Shown: positions 24,584 through 33,994, counted from the stretch's first letter. The stretch: 64,000 nucleotides of DNA from Halomonas ventosae (GCF_004363555.1 NZ_SNZJ01000005.1:184358-248357), one strand, 5' to 3'. Numbers and translations are program-made. The notes: generated by a model not told the origin, from the letters alone.

Positions 24584-25752
24584 GCCCGACCCCCTGGCTG
24601 GTGGCCGTGACCGCCGTGGCGGTGGTCAGCGACGCCATGCTGCTGCCCTTCTACCCGCAGTTCTTCGCCGAGCGCTTCGGCGTGAGCGATCCGTCCCACG
24701 TCGGCGGCTACCTGGCGATGAGCTGCCTGGTGGTGATGCTTGCGCTGCCCGCCTGGGCGCGCCTGGCGCGCCGGGTCGGCACCCTGCGGCTGCTGATCGG
24801 CACCCAGGTGGCGGCGGGGTGCCTGAGCCTGTCCTGCGCGGTGGTCACCTCGCTGCCGTGGTTCTGGGGCCTGTCGATGGCCATGCTGGTGGCCAAGGCC
24901 AGCTACCTGCTGGTCTACCCCTACCTGATGCACTTCGAGCCCCAGGATCGTCACGCCAGCCTGATCGGGCTGCTCTCGGTGGTGGTGCATGCCGGCGGCA
25001 TCCTCGGCGCCGTGATCGGCGGCCTGGTGCTGGAGCACTGGCAGGCGGCCCAGGTGTTCCGGGTGATGGCGGGCAGCGATGCCCTCCAGGTAGCGGTCTG
25101 CCTGCTGCTGCTGAAGCGCGGCCGGGCGCCCCACGCGGCCCACGCCACCCCGCCGGCCCCGGGCACCAGCGGCGCCATCCTCCGCCTGGGCGTGGTGATG
25201 CTCCTGTTCACCTTCAGCGCCTACCTGGCCCGGCCCTTCTTCGCCCGCTACTGGGAGCTGGCCTCGGGCCTGCCCGGCGAGGTGCTGGCCGGCGCGGTCT
25301 TCGCCATTCCCGGCGGGGTGGCCGTGGCCCTGCTGGCCCTCGACCTGCTGGGCCGCCGCCCGAGCGGCCAGGCCATCGCGGCGCCACTGGCCATCGGCCT
25401 CACCGGCCTGCTGCTGCAGGCCAGCGGCGAGATCGCCGCCATCCTGGCCGGCCGGCTGCTGTTCGGCTGGACGCTGTTCCGTGTCACCGTGCGCCTGGAA
25501 GTGCGCATCTTCCAGTTGAGCACGCCGGCACGCTACGCCAGCGACTTCAGCAAGATCCACGTCTTCCAGGGACTAGGCATGCTCGTCGCCTCCTGGGGCG
25601 CCGGCCGCCTGGTCGACGCCCAGGGCCTGGCCAGCCCCTTCCTCGTCGCCGCGCTGGGCTTCGTCCTCTGCGCCCTGGCCCATCGCCTGCTGCTGGCCCG
25701 CGCCGAGGCGACCCCGGCGCGGCCTACCGAACCCCTTTCTGCAAGGACCTGA
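24580..25752 (+). CDS. dfoS: MFS siderophore exporter
   Basis: A 390-residue major facilitator with about 12 hydrophobic helices. The ATG at 24580 overlaps the dfoA stop (ATGA), and the N-terminus MSPTPWLVAVTAVAVVSDAM begins the first helix. An acidic residue in helix 1 (SDAM) and the loop RLARRVGTLRLLIG between helices 2 and 3 match MFS drug/siderophore exporters. Its position inside the biosynthesis operon, as in Erwinia dfoJACS, indicates secretion of the completed siderophore. Gene order here is J-A-S-C, with the exporter before the synthetase. It ends 2 bases before dfoC. Confidence 0.85.
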   Translation: MSPTPWLVAVTAVAVVSDAMLLPFYPQFFAERFGVSDPSHVGGYLAMSCLVVMLALPAWARLARRVGTLRLLIGTQVAAGCLSLSCAVVTSLPWFWGLSMAMLVAKASYLLVYPYLMHFEPQDRHASLIGLLSVVVHAGGILGAVIGGLVLEHWQAAQVFRVMAGSDALQVAVCLLLLKRGRAPHAAHATPPAPGTSGAILRLGVVMLLFTFSAYLARPFFARYWELASGLPGEVLAGAVFAIPGGVAVALLALDLLGRRPSGQAIAAPLAIGLTGLLLQASGEIAAILAGRLLFGWTLFRVTVRLEVRIFQLSTPARYASDFSKIHVFQGLGMLVASWGAGRLVDAQGLASPFLVAALGFVLCALAHRLLLARAEATPARPTEPLSART

Positions 25753-25754
25753 CC

Positions 25755-28217
25755 ATGAACCTCTTCCAGCCGACTCCGACCACCCGCATTACCTATTCCC
25801 GCCACGCCCAGGGCCTGGGCACCTTCAGCCTGCGCCCGCTGCACCTGCCCGAGGACCTGGCGCGGATCCATGCCTGGGTCAGCGCACCCCGGGCGCACTT
25901 CTGGGGCATGCAGGGCCACTCGCCGGAGCGCGTCCAGGCCTTCTACCGCGACCTCCAGGAGAGCGAGCACGCCCAGGGCTACCTGGGGCTGTTCGACGGT
26001 GAGCCGGCCTTCCTGGTGGAGTGCTACGACCCGCGCCACGACACCATCGGCGAGCACTACGAGGTGGCCGAGGGCGATCGCGGCATGCACTTCCTGGTGG
26101 CCCCGACCGAGACGCCGCTGCCCGGCTTCAGCGCCCAGGTGATCACCACCATCCTGGCCTTCATGTTCGAGGATGCCGGCACGCGGCGGGTGGTCGTGGA
26201 GCCGGACGTCGACAACCGCAAGATCCATCCGCTCAACCGCCGGGTCGGCTTCGTCTACGACCGCGAGGTCGAGCTCCCCGAGAAGACCGCCCACCTGGCC
26301 TTCTGCGACCGGGCGGCCTTCGCCTCGGCGGTGAGCGCCGAGAACCCGCGCCTGGACCCGGCCCTGGCCGCCGACCCGGCCCGCGCCGCCGCCCACCTGA
26401 CCCCCGCGCTCTGGGCCCGGGCCAACCGCTGGCTGATCCGCAAGGCGATCGCCGAGTTCAGCCATGAGAAGCTGCTGGCGCCCGAGGCCCTGAATGTCGA
26501 CACAACCGCCGTCGACGCCGACGTCCACGGCGACTACCGCCTGGCCGCCCCGGACGAGGCGGCCGAATACTGCTTCCGTGCCCGTCGCCTGGCCCTGGAT
26601 CACTGGGTGATCGACCTCGACTCCCTGGAGAAGCGCATCGAGGGCGCCCCGGCGGAGCTCGACGCCCAACACTTCATCCTCGAGTTCCGCCGGCCCCTGG
26701 GCATCGGCGACGAGATGCTGCCGGTCTACCTGGAGGAGGTCGCCAGCACCCTGTTCGGCGGCGCCTACAAGCTCGCCGGCACCCGCCCCGACGCCGATGG
26801 CCTGGTCGACGCCGACTTCCAGACCCTGGAGGCCGCCATGACCGAGGGCCACCCGGTGTTCGTGGCCAACAACGGCCGCATGGGCTTCGACGCCGTGGAC
26901 TATCACGCCTATGCCCCGGAGGCCGCCGCCCCCATCACCCTGGTGTGGCTGGCCGTACACCGCGAGGACGCCCACTTCAGCGCCATCGAGGGCCTGGACT
27001 ACGCGGCCCTGCTGCGCGACGAGCTGGGCGAGGCGACGCTGGCCGACTTCCACCGCCGGCTCGAGGCCCGCGGCCTCGACCCCGCGGACTACCTGCTGAT
27101 GCCCGCCCATCCCTGGCAATGGTTCCACAAGCTGGCCATCACCTTCGCCGCCGAGGTGGCCCGAAACCGCATCGTCTGCCTGGGCTATGGCTTTGATCAA
27201 TACCGCGCCCAGCAGTCGATCCGCACCTGGTTCAATACCAGCCAGCCGAGCCGGCGCTACGTAAAGACGGCCCTGTCGATCCTCAACATGGGCTTCATGC
27301 GCGGCCTCTCGCCCAACTACATGCGCGCCACCCCGGCCATCAACGACTGGATCAAGGCCCTGGTCGACGGCGACCCGGAGCTCGCCGCCCAGGGCTTCAC
27401 GGTGCTGCGCGAGGAGGCGGCCATCGGCTTTCGCCGCGACGCCATCGAACCGGCATTCGACCGCTACAGCGCCTACAAGAAGATGCTGGCCTGCCTGTGG
27501 CGGGAGAGCCCTGTGCGTTACCAGCAGGACGGCCAGCGGCTGATGACCATGACCGCGCTGCTCCACGTGGACGCCGACGAGCGCGCCCTGCTGCCGCGGC
27601 TCATCGCATCCTCGGGGCTCGCCACACGCGAATGGCTGGACCGCTACCTGCGGGTCTACTTCCGCCCGCTGCTGCACTGCTTCTACGCCTACGACCTGGT
27701 GTTCATGCCCCACGGCGAGAACCTGATCCTGCAGCTCCAGGACGGCGTGCCGGTGCGCGCTATCATGAAGGACATCGCCGAGGAGATCGGCATCATGAAC
27801 ACCGAGGTGGCGCTGCCCGAGGCGATCTCGCGCATCGCCGTCGAGGTACCCGAGCCGCTCAAGGTGCTGTCGATCTTCACCGACGTCTTCGACTGCTTCC
27901 TGCGCTTCATGGCCCCGCTCCTGGTCGAACAGGGCGACATCACCGAGCGGGACTTCTGGGAACGGGTGGCCCGCTGCGTCATCGACTACCAGCAGGACCA
28001 TCCCGAGTTCGCCGACGAGTTCGCCCGGCACGACCTCTTCGCCCCGGAGTTCACCCGTTCCTGCCTGAACCGGCTGCAGCTCAACGACCACCAGCAGATG
28101 ATCGACCTGGCCGACCCGGCGAAGAACCTCCAGTTCGCCGGCACCTTGGTCAATCCCATTGCCGTTCACCGGCCGGCGCCAGTGGAGACCGGGGCGAGCG
28201 AGGGCGCCCTGGCCTGA
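25755..28217 (+). CDS. dfoC: Fused N-acyltransferase and NIS siderophore synthetase
   Basis: An 820-residue two-domain enzyme. Residues about 15-195 form a GNAT-type acyltransferase like IucB/DesC (LRPLHLPEDLARIHAWV, then NRKIHPLNRRVGF), which should acylate the N-hydroxydiamine with succinyl-CoA. Residues about 200-820 form an IucA/IucC (DesD-like) synthetase: EGHPVFVANNGRMGF near 365, MPAHPWQWFHKLAI near 450, NMGFMRGLSPNYM and the HGEN motif near 652. It joins units by ATP-dependent amide formation and usually closes a macrocycle. The same fusion occurs in Erwinia DfoC and Aliivibrio BibC. The product is probably desferrioxamine- or bisucaberin-like; ring size is not readable. Confidence 0.93.
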   Translation: MNLFQPTPTTRITYSRHAQGLGTFSLRPLHLPEDLARIHAWVSAPRAHFWGMQGHSPERVQAFYRDLQESEHAQGYLGLFDGEPAFLVECYDPRHDTIGEHYEVAEGDRGMHFLVAPTETPLPGFSAQVITTILAFMFEDAGTRRVVVEPDVDNRKIHPLNRRVGFVYDREVELPEKTAHLAFCDRAAFASAVSAENPRLDPALAADPARAAAHLTPALWARANRWLIRKAIAEFSHEKLLAPEALNVDTTAVDADVHGDYRLAAPDEAAEYCFRARRLALDHWVIDLDSLEKRIEGAPAELDAQHFILEFRRPLGIGDEMLPVYLEEVASTLFGGAYKLAGTRPDADGLVDADFQTLEAAMTEGHPVFVANNGRMGFDAVDYHAYAPEAAAPITLVWLAVHREDAHFSAIEGLDYAALLRDELGEATLADFHRRLEARGLDPADYLLMPAHPWQWFHKLAITFAAEVARNRIVCLGYGFDQYRAQQSIRTWFNTSQPSRRYVKTALSILNMGFMRGLSPNYMRATPAINDWIKALVDGDPELAAQGFTVLREEAAIGFRRDAIEPAFDRYSAYKKMLACLWRESPVRYQQDGQRLMTMTALLHVDADERALLPRLIASSGLATREWLDRYLRVYFRPLLHCFYAYDLVFMPHGENLILQLQDGVPVRAIMKDIAEEIGIMNTEVALPEAISRIAVEVPEPLKVLSIFTDVFDCFLRFMAPLLVEQGDITERDFWERVARCVIDYQQDHPEFADEFARHDLFAPEFTRSCLNRLQLNDHQQMIDLADPAKNLQFAGTLVNPIAVHRPAPVETGASEGALA

Positions 28218-28267
28218 CAGGGAGGGCTGGCCAGGTGGCGTTCGGGCGGCGCCTGGCCATCTCTTTT

Positions 28268-28286
28268 GATAATGATTCTCATTGTT
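28268..28286. promoter_or_regulatory. Fur box upstream of the ECF sigma gene
   Basis: GATAATGATTCTCATTGTT matches the Fur consensus at 15 of 19 positions, tied for the best site in the window. It lies 38 bases before the sigma start and overlaps the likely promoter region. Confidence 0.85.
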
Positions 28287-28324
28287 ATATAATGCGCAAC
28301 TCCGGTTCCCAGGACGGAGTTCGC

Positions 28325-28849
28325 ATGACAGCCCAACTCGACCTCGATGCCCTCTTCCAGCGTCACGCCACGGACCTCGCTGGCTACCTGCGGCGCCAGC
28401 TGCCGTGCCCCCACCTCGCCGAGGACCTCTGCCAGGAGGTCTTCCTGCGCCTCGGCCAGCACCCCGAGCCAGGACGGCTCGTGGAACCCCGGGCCTACCT
28501 GTTTCGTATCGCCCGCAACCTGATCATCGACCATCACCGCCGGTGCCGTTCGCGCCCCACCTGCCAGCCCCTCGACGCGCCCGAGCTCTGCCTAGCGTGC
28601 CCCCGCGCCTGCCCCGAGCGCGAGACCGATCGGGCACTGTGCCGAAGAGCCCTCCATGCCGCTCTGGAGTCCCTGCCACACCGTCAGCGGCAGGCACTCA
28701 TCTGGCACCGCATCGAGGGCATCACCCAGGCCGAGATCGGCCGCCGGCTGGGGGTCTCGGAACGCATGGCCGGTCGCTATATCACCCAGGCCATCGCCGG
28801 TTGCCGAGAGCGGCTGACCGAGTCTCCGACCCAGCACCGCAATTTTTGA
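28325..28849 (+). CDS. ECF RNA polymerase sigma factor (iron-starvation type)
   Basis: A 174-residue ECF sigma factor. Sigma region 2 shows LAEDLCQEVFLRLG and YLFRIARNLIIDHHRR (about 38-85); region 4 shows LPHRQRQALIWHRIEGITQ and IGRRLGVSERMAGRYI (about 118-158). It resembles FecI/PvdS-group factors that transcribe siderophore genes. ATG 28325 follows GGACGGAG; an upstream ATG at 28291 would add 11 residues but sits beside the Fur box. No FecR anti-sigma is encoded next to it, so control is probably transcriptional through Fur, as for PvdS. It lies between dfoC and fhuF. Confidence 0.88.
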   Translation: MTAQLDLDALFQRHATDLAGYLRRQLPCPHLAEDLCQEVFLRLGQHPEPGRLVEPRAYLFRIARNLIIDHHRRCRSRPTCQPLDAPELCLACPRACPERETDRALCRRALHAALESLPHRQRQALIWHRIEGITQAEIGRRLGVSERMAGRYITQAIAGCRERLTESPTQHRNF

Positions 28850-28866
28850 TAACGATTCCCATTCAA
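28848..28866. promoter_or_regulatory. Fur-box-like site overlapping the sigma stop codon
   Basis: GATAACGATTCCCATTCAA matches the consensus at 12 of 19 positions and overlaps the sigma-factor TGA (28847-28849). It lies 37 bases before fhuF, giving that gene its own iron control. It is the weakest of the seven sites. Confidence 0.6.
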
Positions 28867-28903
28867 TCTATCATCGCATCACAGTCCCCCCGGTGGAGGC
28901 CCC

Positions 28904-29647
28904 ATGAATCAAGCGCTGTCATCGCTCTATATCGGGCCCCTCGAAGGCCTGGCGCCACCCCGGGTGTCGGCGACGCCCGGCACCGACACTCTGCCCGCCC
29001 GAGAGCTGCTCGACCCGTCCTACCTCGACGCGCTGCTCACGCGCTTCGGCGACCAGTACGATCAGGGCGACCGCCGGGCAGTGGCCTCGCTGTGGTCCAA
29101 GTGGCACTTCAGCAGCCTGGCGGCCCATGGCCTGGCCGCCAACCTGCTGCTCGAGCGCGACCTGCCGCTGGGGCTGGACGCGCTGCACCTCGAGCAGTCC
29201 CCCGAGGGGCAGACCACCGGCCTGGCCCTGCGGCATGCCGGCTGCCCCCTGGCCGAGCTCGATCCCTACCCCCGTTTCGCCACTCTGCTCGACGGCCACC
29301 TGACGCCACTGGTCGAGGCCCTGGCCGCGGCCAGCGGGGCCTCGACCAAGGTGTTCTGGAGCAACGCCGGCAACTACTTCGAATACTTCGCCGGCGCCCT
29401 GGCCGACCACCCCATGGCCGCCCCGGACGTGAGCGAGCCCGCCCGGGCGCTGATGGAGAGCCGTACCCTGCCCGACGGCCGACGCAACCCGCTCTATCGT
29501 CCGGTGAGCTACGTCGAGCGCAATGACGGAAGCCCGCGGCGGGTGCGTCGCTTGTGCTGCATCCGCTACCTGATCGACGAGTTGGGCGTCTGCGGCAACT
29601 GCCCGCTCGCCTGCCGTCACAGGGCTCGTGCCATCGAGACGACATGA
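28904..29647 (+). CDS. fhuF: FhuF-type siderophore-iron reductase
   Basis: A 247-residue cytoplasmic protein. The C-terminal RRLCCIRYLIDELGVCGNCPL gives the Cys-Cys-x10-Cys-x2-Cys pattern (C218, C219, C230, C233), the unusual [2Fe-2S] site of FhuF. The enzyme reduces Fe3+ in hydroxamate siderophores after import so that Fe2+ is released. A helical N-terminal domain precedes it. Its own Fur box lies 37 bases upstream and a strong hairpin terminator follows. Its place beside a hydroxamate cluster supports this role, since FhuF prefers hydroxamates such as ferrioxamine. Confidence 0.9.
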   Translation: MNQALSSLYIGPLEGLAPPRVSATPGTDTLPARELLDPSYLDALLTRFGDQYDQGDRRAVASLWSKWHFSSLAAHGLAANLLLERDLPLGLDALHLEQSPEGQTTGLALRHAGCPLAELDPYPRFATLLDGHLTPLVEALAAASGASTKVFWSNAGNYFEYFAGALADHPMAAPDVSEPARALMESRTLPDGRRNPLYRPVSYVERNDGSPRRVRRLCCIRYLIDELGVCGNCPLACRHRARAIETT

Positions 29648-29663
29648 TCGCCCCATAATGCAG

Positions 29664-29695
29664 AAGGGCCCACCCCGTCGCCGGGATGGGCCCTT
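29664..29695. terminator. Bidirectional terminator between fhuF and the receptor gene
   Basis: Arms AAGGGCCCA (29664-29672) and TGGGCCCTT (29687-29695) pair perfectly. They lie between convergent genes, with short T-runs on both sides. Confidence 0.8.
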
Positions 29696-29722
29696 TGTGA
29701 CATGGGCTCGCCGTGCCGTGGC

Positions 29723-31948
29723 TCAGTAGCGCCAGGTCAGGTTGGCCATGACATGGCGCGGCGCGCCGTGGAAGGCCTGGTCCCACTTGAGGCTGGTCAG
29801 GTACGTCTCGTCGGTGACGTTGTTGAGGTTCAGCGAACCGGTCAGGCTGTCGCTGAAGTCGTAGCTCGCCATCAGGTCGACCAGGGCATAGGCCTCCTGG
29901 CGGGTCTTGCCCTCGGCGAGGTCACGGTCGCGCTCGATATCGTCCTGCCAGCGCAGCCGCGCCCCCACCTTGAGAGCATCCAGGGCGGCCGGCCGGTAGC
30001 TGGTGGTGGCGCGCACCAGATGGCGCGGGATATAGGTATTGGTGGCCTCACCCTCGGCGTCCTCGACCTCCAGGTAGGTATAGCCGACGCTGGCCTGCCA
30101 GCCCGGGGTGAGCTCGCCGGCGAGTGTGGCCTCCACGCCCTCGCTGGTGATGCCGTCGCCGCCCGTGAAGAAGGCGGTGCCGTCCGGCCGGGTGCCTGCG
30201 GGCTGGGCCACGTTGTCCTGCTCGGTGCGGAACAGCGCCAGCGAGGCATCGGCGCCGCCGTCGAACAGTTCGGCCTTGAGGCCGACCTCCTGGCTCACCC
30301 CGTCGACGGGGTCGAGGTAGTCGCCGTTGCGGTCGATCGCGGTCTGGGGCTGGAAGATCTCGGTGTAGCTGGCGTAGAGGGACGCCCGGTCGGTGATGTC
30401 GTAGATCAGGCCGGCGTAGGGCGTCAGCACCCGGTCGTGGTCGCTCGCCTGGGAGACCCCGTACTGCTCGCCGGTGGTATCGGCCCAGCTCAGCCGGGCA
30501 CCGGCGACCGCGGTCCAGCGCTCGGCGAGGTCCAGCTTGGCCGCCCCATAGACGCTGCGCTCCTTGACCGTGGCATCGCCGCCATTCCCATCGGATGCCA
30601 CCCAGGCATCGGGTTCGGGGTAGCGGCCGTTCCAGTCGTCCAGCGGCGGCAGCCCCTGGCCGCCGGCATCGAAGCTCGTCGTCGGATCGAGAGAGCGCTG
30701 CTGGTTGCGGCTCTGGCTCCAGTCCGTGCCCACCACCAGCTGGTGGCTGCGCCCGAAAGCATCGACGTCGCCCTTGGCATGCAGGTCGGCCACCCACTGC
30801 TCCAGGTGGCGGTCGTAGCGGCTGAGGGTCAGCTGGTCGTCCGAAATGCGCCCGGTGGCGGCATCGGGCGTGCCGTAGATGTAGAACAGCTGGGTGTCGG
30901 AGAGCATGTCGAGGTGGGTGAGCGTGCCCTTCAGCGCCCAGCGCTCGCCGAGTGCCTGCTGCACCTCGAGGAAGCTGCGGTGGGTCTCCACGTCCCAGTA
31001 GGACCAGTCGGGTGCCGAGGAGGTCTCGACGTCGTAGTCGGTGGGGTTGCCGGCAGAGTCATAGAGCGGCAGCGAGCCCCACATGTTGCCGTCGGTATTG
31101 TTCTGCTGCCAGGTGTGGCCGAGGGTCACCAGGGTGCTGTCGGTGACATCGGCCTCCAGCACGCCGTAGAGCAGCCCCCGCTCGCGGCTCAGCCGGTCCA
31201 GGTAGGAGTCGCTCTCCATCCCCGCCGCCACCAGGCGCCCGCGGACGCGCCCCGCGTCGTCCAGTGGCCCGGCGACATCGGCCTCCAGGCGCCGCTGGTC
31301 CCAGGAGCCGACGCTCGCCGAGACCGAGGCCTGGGGCACATAGGTGGGCCGCTTGCGCACGAAGTTGACCGTCGCCGCGGGATTGCCCGAGCCGGACATC
31401 AGCCCGGTGGCGCCGCGCACCACCTCCACCCGGTCGTAGATCGCGGTGTCCATGTCGCCATGCACGTTGTTGTAGGGCATCGGCACGCGCACCCCGTCGA
31501 CCTGGAAGTTGGAGATCTCGAAGCCCCGTGCCGTGTAGTAGGTGCGGTCCGTCTCGAGGCGCTCCACCGTGACCCCGGGGGTGCTCTCCAGGACATCATT
31601 GGTGCTGTCGAGGTTGAAGTCGTCGATCTGGGCGCGGGTCACGGTCGAGACAGACTGGGGGGTCTCGCGGGGCGTCAGGTCGAGCCTCGTCGCGGTGCTG
31701 GTGAGCGGCACCCGGTAACGCTCCGTGCCCTCGGTGATCACCGACAGGGCCTCGGCCTCGACGGTCAGGGTCTCCAGGTCGGTGGCCGCCTCCGGGGCGG
31801 TCGTTCCCTGCTGGGCCAGGGCAACCGGGGAGAGCAGCAGGCTGCCGGCGGCGGTCAGGCCCAGGCAGCCACGGATGGCACGGGTCAGCGGGTGGATGGC
31901 GCCGCGGCGGCGGGATGGGAACGGCATGGGGGACGAGCCTCGTGTCAT
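29723..31948 (-). CDS. TonB-dependent ferric siderophore receptor (FhuE/FoxA type)
   Basis: A 741-residue outer-membrane receptor. After a signal peptide (start at M1 or M8, hydrophobic LGLTAAGSLLLSPVALAQ) comes the plug domain, with TPRETPQSVSTVTRAQIDDF and VRGATGLMSGSGNPAATVNF. A 22-strand barrel follows, ending in HVMANLTWRY with the C-terminal aromatic needed for BAM insertion. The plug motifs place it in the siderophore-receptor group with FhuE, FoxA and FpvA. No extended N-terminal signalling domain is seen, so it probably does not transduce to the nearby sigma factor. It likely imports the hydroxamate made by the dfo operon or related xenosiderophores. A Fur box lies just upstream. Confidence 0.9.
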   Translation of the reverse strand: MTRGSSPMPFPSRRRGAIHPLTRAIRGCLGLTAAGSLLLSPVALAQQGTTAPEAATDLETLTVEAEALSVITEGTERYRVPLTSTATRLDLTPRETPQSVSTVTRAQIDDFNLDSTNDVLESTPGVTVERLETDRTYYTARGFEISNFQVDGVRVPMPYNNVHGDMDTAIYDRVEVVRGATGLMSGSGNPAATVNFVRKRPTYVPQASVSASVGSWDQRRLEADVAGPLDDAGRVRGRLVAAGMESDSYLDRLSRERGLLYGVLEADVTDSTLVTLGHTWQQNNTDGNMWGSLPLYDSAGNPTDYDVETSSAPDWSYWDVETHRSFLEVQQALGERWALKGTLTHLDMLSDTQLFYIYGTPDAATGRISDDQLTLSRYDRHLEQWVADLHAKGDVDAFGRSHQLVVGTDWSQSRNQQRSLDPTTSFDAGGQGLPPLDDWNGRYPEPDAWVASDGNGGDATVKERSVYGAAKLDLAERWTAVAGARLSWADTTGEQYGVSQASDHDRVLTPYAGLIYDITDRASLYASYTEIFQPQTAIDRNGDYLDPVDGVSQEVGLKAELFDGGADASLALFRTEQDNVAQPAGTRPDGTAFFTGGDGITSEGVEATLAGELTPGWQASVGYTYLEVEDAEGEATNTYIPRHLVRATTSYRPAALDALKVGARLRWQDDIERDRDLAEGKTRQEAYALVDLMASYDFSDSLTGSLNLNNVTDETYLTSLKWDQAFHGAPRHVMANLTWRY

Positions 31949-31964
31949 GGATTCGAATATTTAT

Positions 31965-31983
31965 GATAATGATTCGCATCACG
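31965..31983. promoter_or_regulatory. Fur-box-like site upstream of the siderophore receptor
   Basis: GATAATGATTCGCATCACG matches the consensus at 13 of 19 positions. It lies 16 bases before the longest receptor start on the minus strand, where it would block the promoter. Confidence 0.75.
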
Positions 31984-32040
31984 CTTAACAACGATGGTTC
32001 ATCCCGCTCATGCCAAGGGGCCATGCCGGCCCCGATGTCG

Positions 32041-33846
32041 TCACGCCAGGGAGGCGTCCGCCGCCTCGACCTCGCCGGTCTGCACCCGCCACTGGGCCGC
32101 ATAGCGCCCGTTGCGCGCCAGCAGCTCCGCATGGGTGCCGCGCTCCACCACCCGCCCGCCGTGGACCACGGCGATCTGGTCGGCATGGACGATGGTCGAG
32201 AGCCGGTGGGCGATCATGATCACGGTGCGCTGGTGGGCGATGCGCTTCAGCGAGCGCTGGATGGCCGCCTCGGTCTCGTTGTCCACGGCGCTGGTGGCCT
32301 CGTCGAGCACCAGGATCGGCGGGTCCTTGAGCAGCGCCCGGGCCAGCGAGAGGCGCTGGCGCTGGCCGCCGGAGAGGCGCACGCCGCGCTCCCCCACCGG
32401 GGTATCGAGCCCCTGGGGCAGCGCCTGGATGAACTCCCAGGCCTCAGCGGTCTGTGCCGCGGCGATGATGTCGGCCTCCGGGGCATCCGGCTTGCCGTAG
32501 GCGATGTTGTCGCGCACCGGGCCCTCGAACAGGTAGACGTCCTGGCTGACCAGGCCGATGGCCCGTCGCAGCGAGGCCAGCTCGAGTTCGCGGATCGGCT
32601 GGCCGTCGATGCGGATCTCCCCCGCCTGGGGGTCGTGGAAGCGCAGCAGCAGCTTGATCAGGGTCGACTTGCCCGAGCCGGTGGCGCCGACCAGCGCCAG
32701 GGTATGGCCCGCCGGCACGTCCAGGCTGACCTCGCTGACCCCCTCGCCGCTGCCCGGATAGCGGAAGTTCACGTCGGCGAAGGCCACCTCGCCGCGCACC
32801 GGCTCGGCCAGCGCCCGCCCGCCATCGTCGCGCACATGGATCGGCGTGGCCAGCAGGTCGAGGATGCGCCGCGTGCTGGCCATGGCGCGCTCGAAGAGGT
32901 CGATCACCTGGGCCAGGCCGGTCAGCGGCCACAGCAGCCGCTGGGTGAGGAACACCAGCACGCCATAGGCACCGACGTTGAGATCGCCCCGCAGGGCCAT
33001 CATCCCGCCCACGGTGAAGGTCGCCAGGAAGCCAGCCAGGATCGCCATGCGGATCACCGGGATGAAGGCCGAGCTGATGCGGATGGCCCGCCTATTGGCC
33101 TCCACGTAGGCCTCGCTGGCCTGGCGCAGCCGCTCGGCCTCGCGGGCCTCGGCGGTGAAGCTCTTGATGGTGGCGATACCGGCCAGGTTGTTGGAGAGCC
33201 GGCTCGAGAGGTCGCCGACCCGCTCGCGCACCTCGGCGTAGAGTGGCCCGGCCTTGCGCTGGAAGTAGAAGGCGCCCCACACGATCAGCGGGATCGGCGT
33301 GAAGGCGAGCAGCGCGATCAACGGCGAGAGCACGAAGAACACCGCCCCCACCGCCACCACGGTGACGCCGACCTGGATCATGGCATTGGCGCCGCCGTCC
33401 AGGAAGCGCTCGAGCTGGTTGACGTCGTCGTTCATGGTGGCCACCAGCTGGCCGGAACTGCGCGACTCGAAGAAGCCCATGTCGAGCCGCTGGGCATGCT
33501 CGTAGGCGTCCTGGCGCAGGTCGGCCTGCAGCCGCTGGGCGAGGTTGCGCCACAGCACCTGGAAGAGGTACTCGAACAGCGACTCGCCGGCCCAGATGAA
33601 GAAGGTCAGCGCGCCGAGGACCAGGATCTGCTCACGGGCGGACTCGAAGCCGAGCCCGGCCACGAAGCTCTGCTCCTGGTTGACCACCACGTCGATGGCC
33701 ACGCCGATGAGGATCTCCGGGGCGATGTCGAACAGCTTGTTGATGACCGAGCAGGCGCTGGCGGCGATGATCCGGCGGCGATAGCCGCGGGCATAGCGCA
33801 GCAGGCGCGCCAGGGCCAGGAAGCTGGAGGTGGTGGCGTCAGGCAT
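32041..33846 (-). CDS. ABC exporter half-transporter (fused permease-ATPase)
   Basis: A 601-residue protein. Six helices (about 20-300) are followed by an ATPase domain with Walker [10 protein letters not shown], signature LSGGQRQR and Walker [13 protein letters not shown]. This is the homodimeric exporter (MsbA/multidrug) architecture. ATG 33846 is preferred to 33879 because it gives the usual short N-terminus ([16 protein letters not shown]). It is divergent from fhuCDB and shares the intervening Fur box, which argues for a siderophore role: secretion, or less likely inward transport as proposed for YbtPQ-like proteins. It would be a second exporter beside the MFS protein. Confidence 0.85.
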   Translation of the reverse strand: MPDATTSSFLALARLLRYARGYRRRIIAASACSVINKLFDIAPEILIGVAIDVVVNQEQSFVAGLGFESAREQILVLGALTFFIWAGESLFEYLFQVLWRNLAQRLQADLRQDAYEHAQRLDMGFFESRSSGQLVATMNDDVNQLERFLDGGANAMIQVGVTVVAVGAVFFVLSPLIALLAFTPIPLIVWGAFYFQRKAGPLYAEVRERVGDLSSRLSNNLAGIATIKSFTAEAREAERLRQASEAYVEANRRAIRISSAFIPVIRMAILAGFLATFTVGGMMALRGDLNVGAYGVLVFLTQRLLWPLTGLAQVIDLFERAMASTRRILDLLATPIHVRDDGGRALAEPVRGEVAFADVNFRYPGSGEGVSEVSLDVPAGHTLALVGATGSGKSTLIKLLLRFHDPQAGEIRIDGQPIRELELASLRRAIGLVSQDVYLFEGPVRDNIAYGKPDAPEADIIAAAQTAEAWEFIQALPQGLDTPVGERGVRLSGGQRQRLSLARALLKDPPILVLDEATSAVDNETEAAIQRSLKRIAHQRTVIMIAHRLSTIVHADQIAVVHGGRVVERGTHAELLARNGRYAAQWRVQTGEVEAADASLA

Positions 33847-33913
33847 GTGGATCGGGGGTCCTGGAGGGTGAAACGCCACAGCATACCGGGAAGGCGGCCG
33901 GCCCGAAACAGAT

Positions 33914-33932
33914 CTTATTGATAACCATTATC
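33914..33932. promoter_or_regulatory. Fur box shared by the ABC exporter and fhuCDB
   Basis: The 19-mer matches the consensus at 15 positions, and its inner GATAAC-C-ATTATC is a near-perfect dyad. It lies between the divergent exporter (67 bases away) and fhuC (62 bases away). Confidence 0.82.
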
Positions 33933-33994
33933 ACCGAAGGTATGGTAGCGCCCATCGCCCGCCCCGCCCGGGGCCCGCCCAAGGAGCGTCCTGC

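Noticed and set aside
25533..28169. A minus-strand open frame of about 880 codons opposite dfoC
   Set aside because: Antisense shadow of the dfoC codons; Val/Gly/Leu/Gln-rich with no domain, ribosome site or promoter.
28291..28324. Upstream start for the ECF sigma factor
   Set aside because: It would add 11 residues and start within a few bases of the Fur box; the ATG at 28325 has a better ribosome site and fits the family N-terminus.
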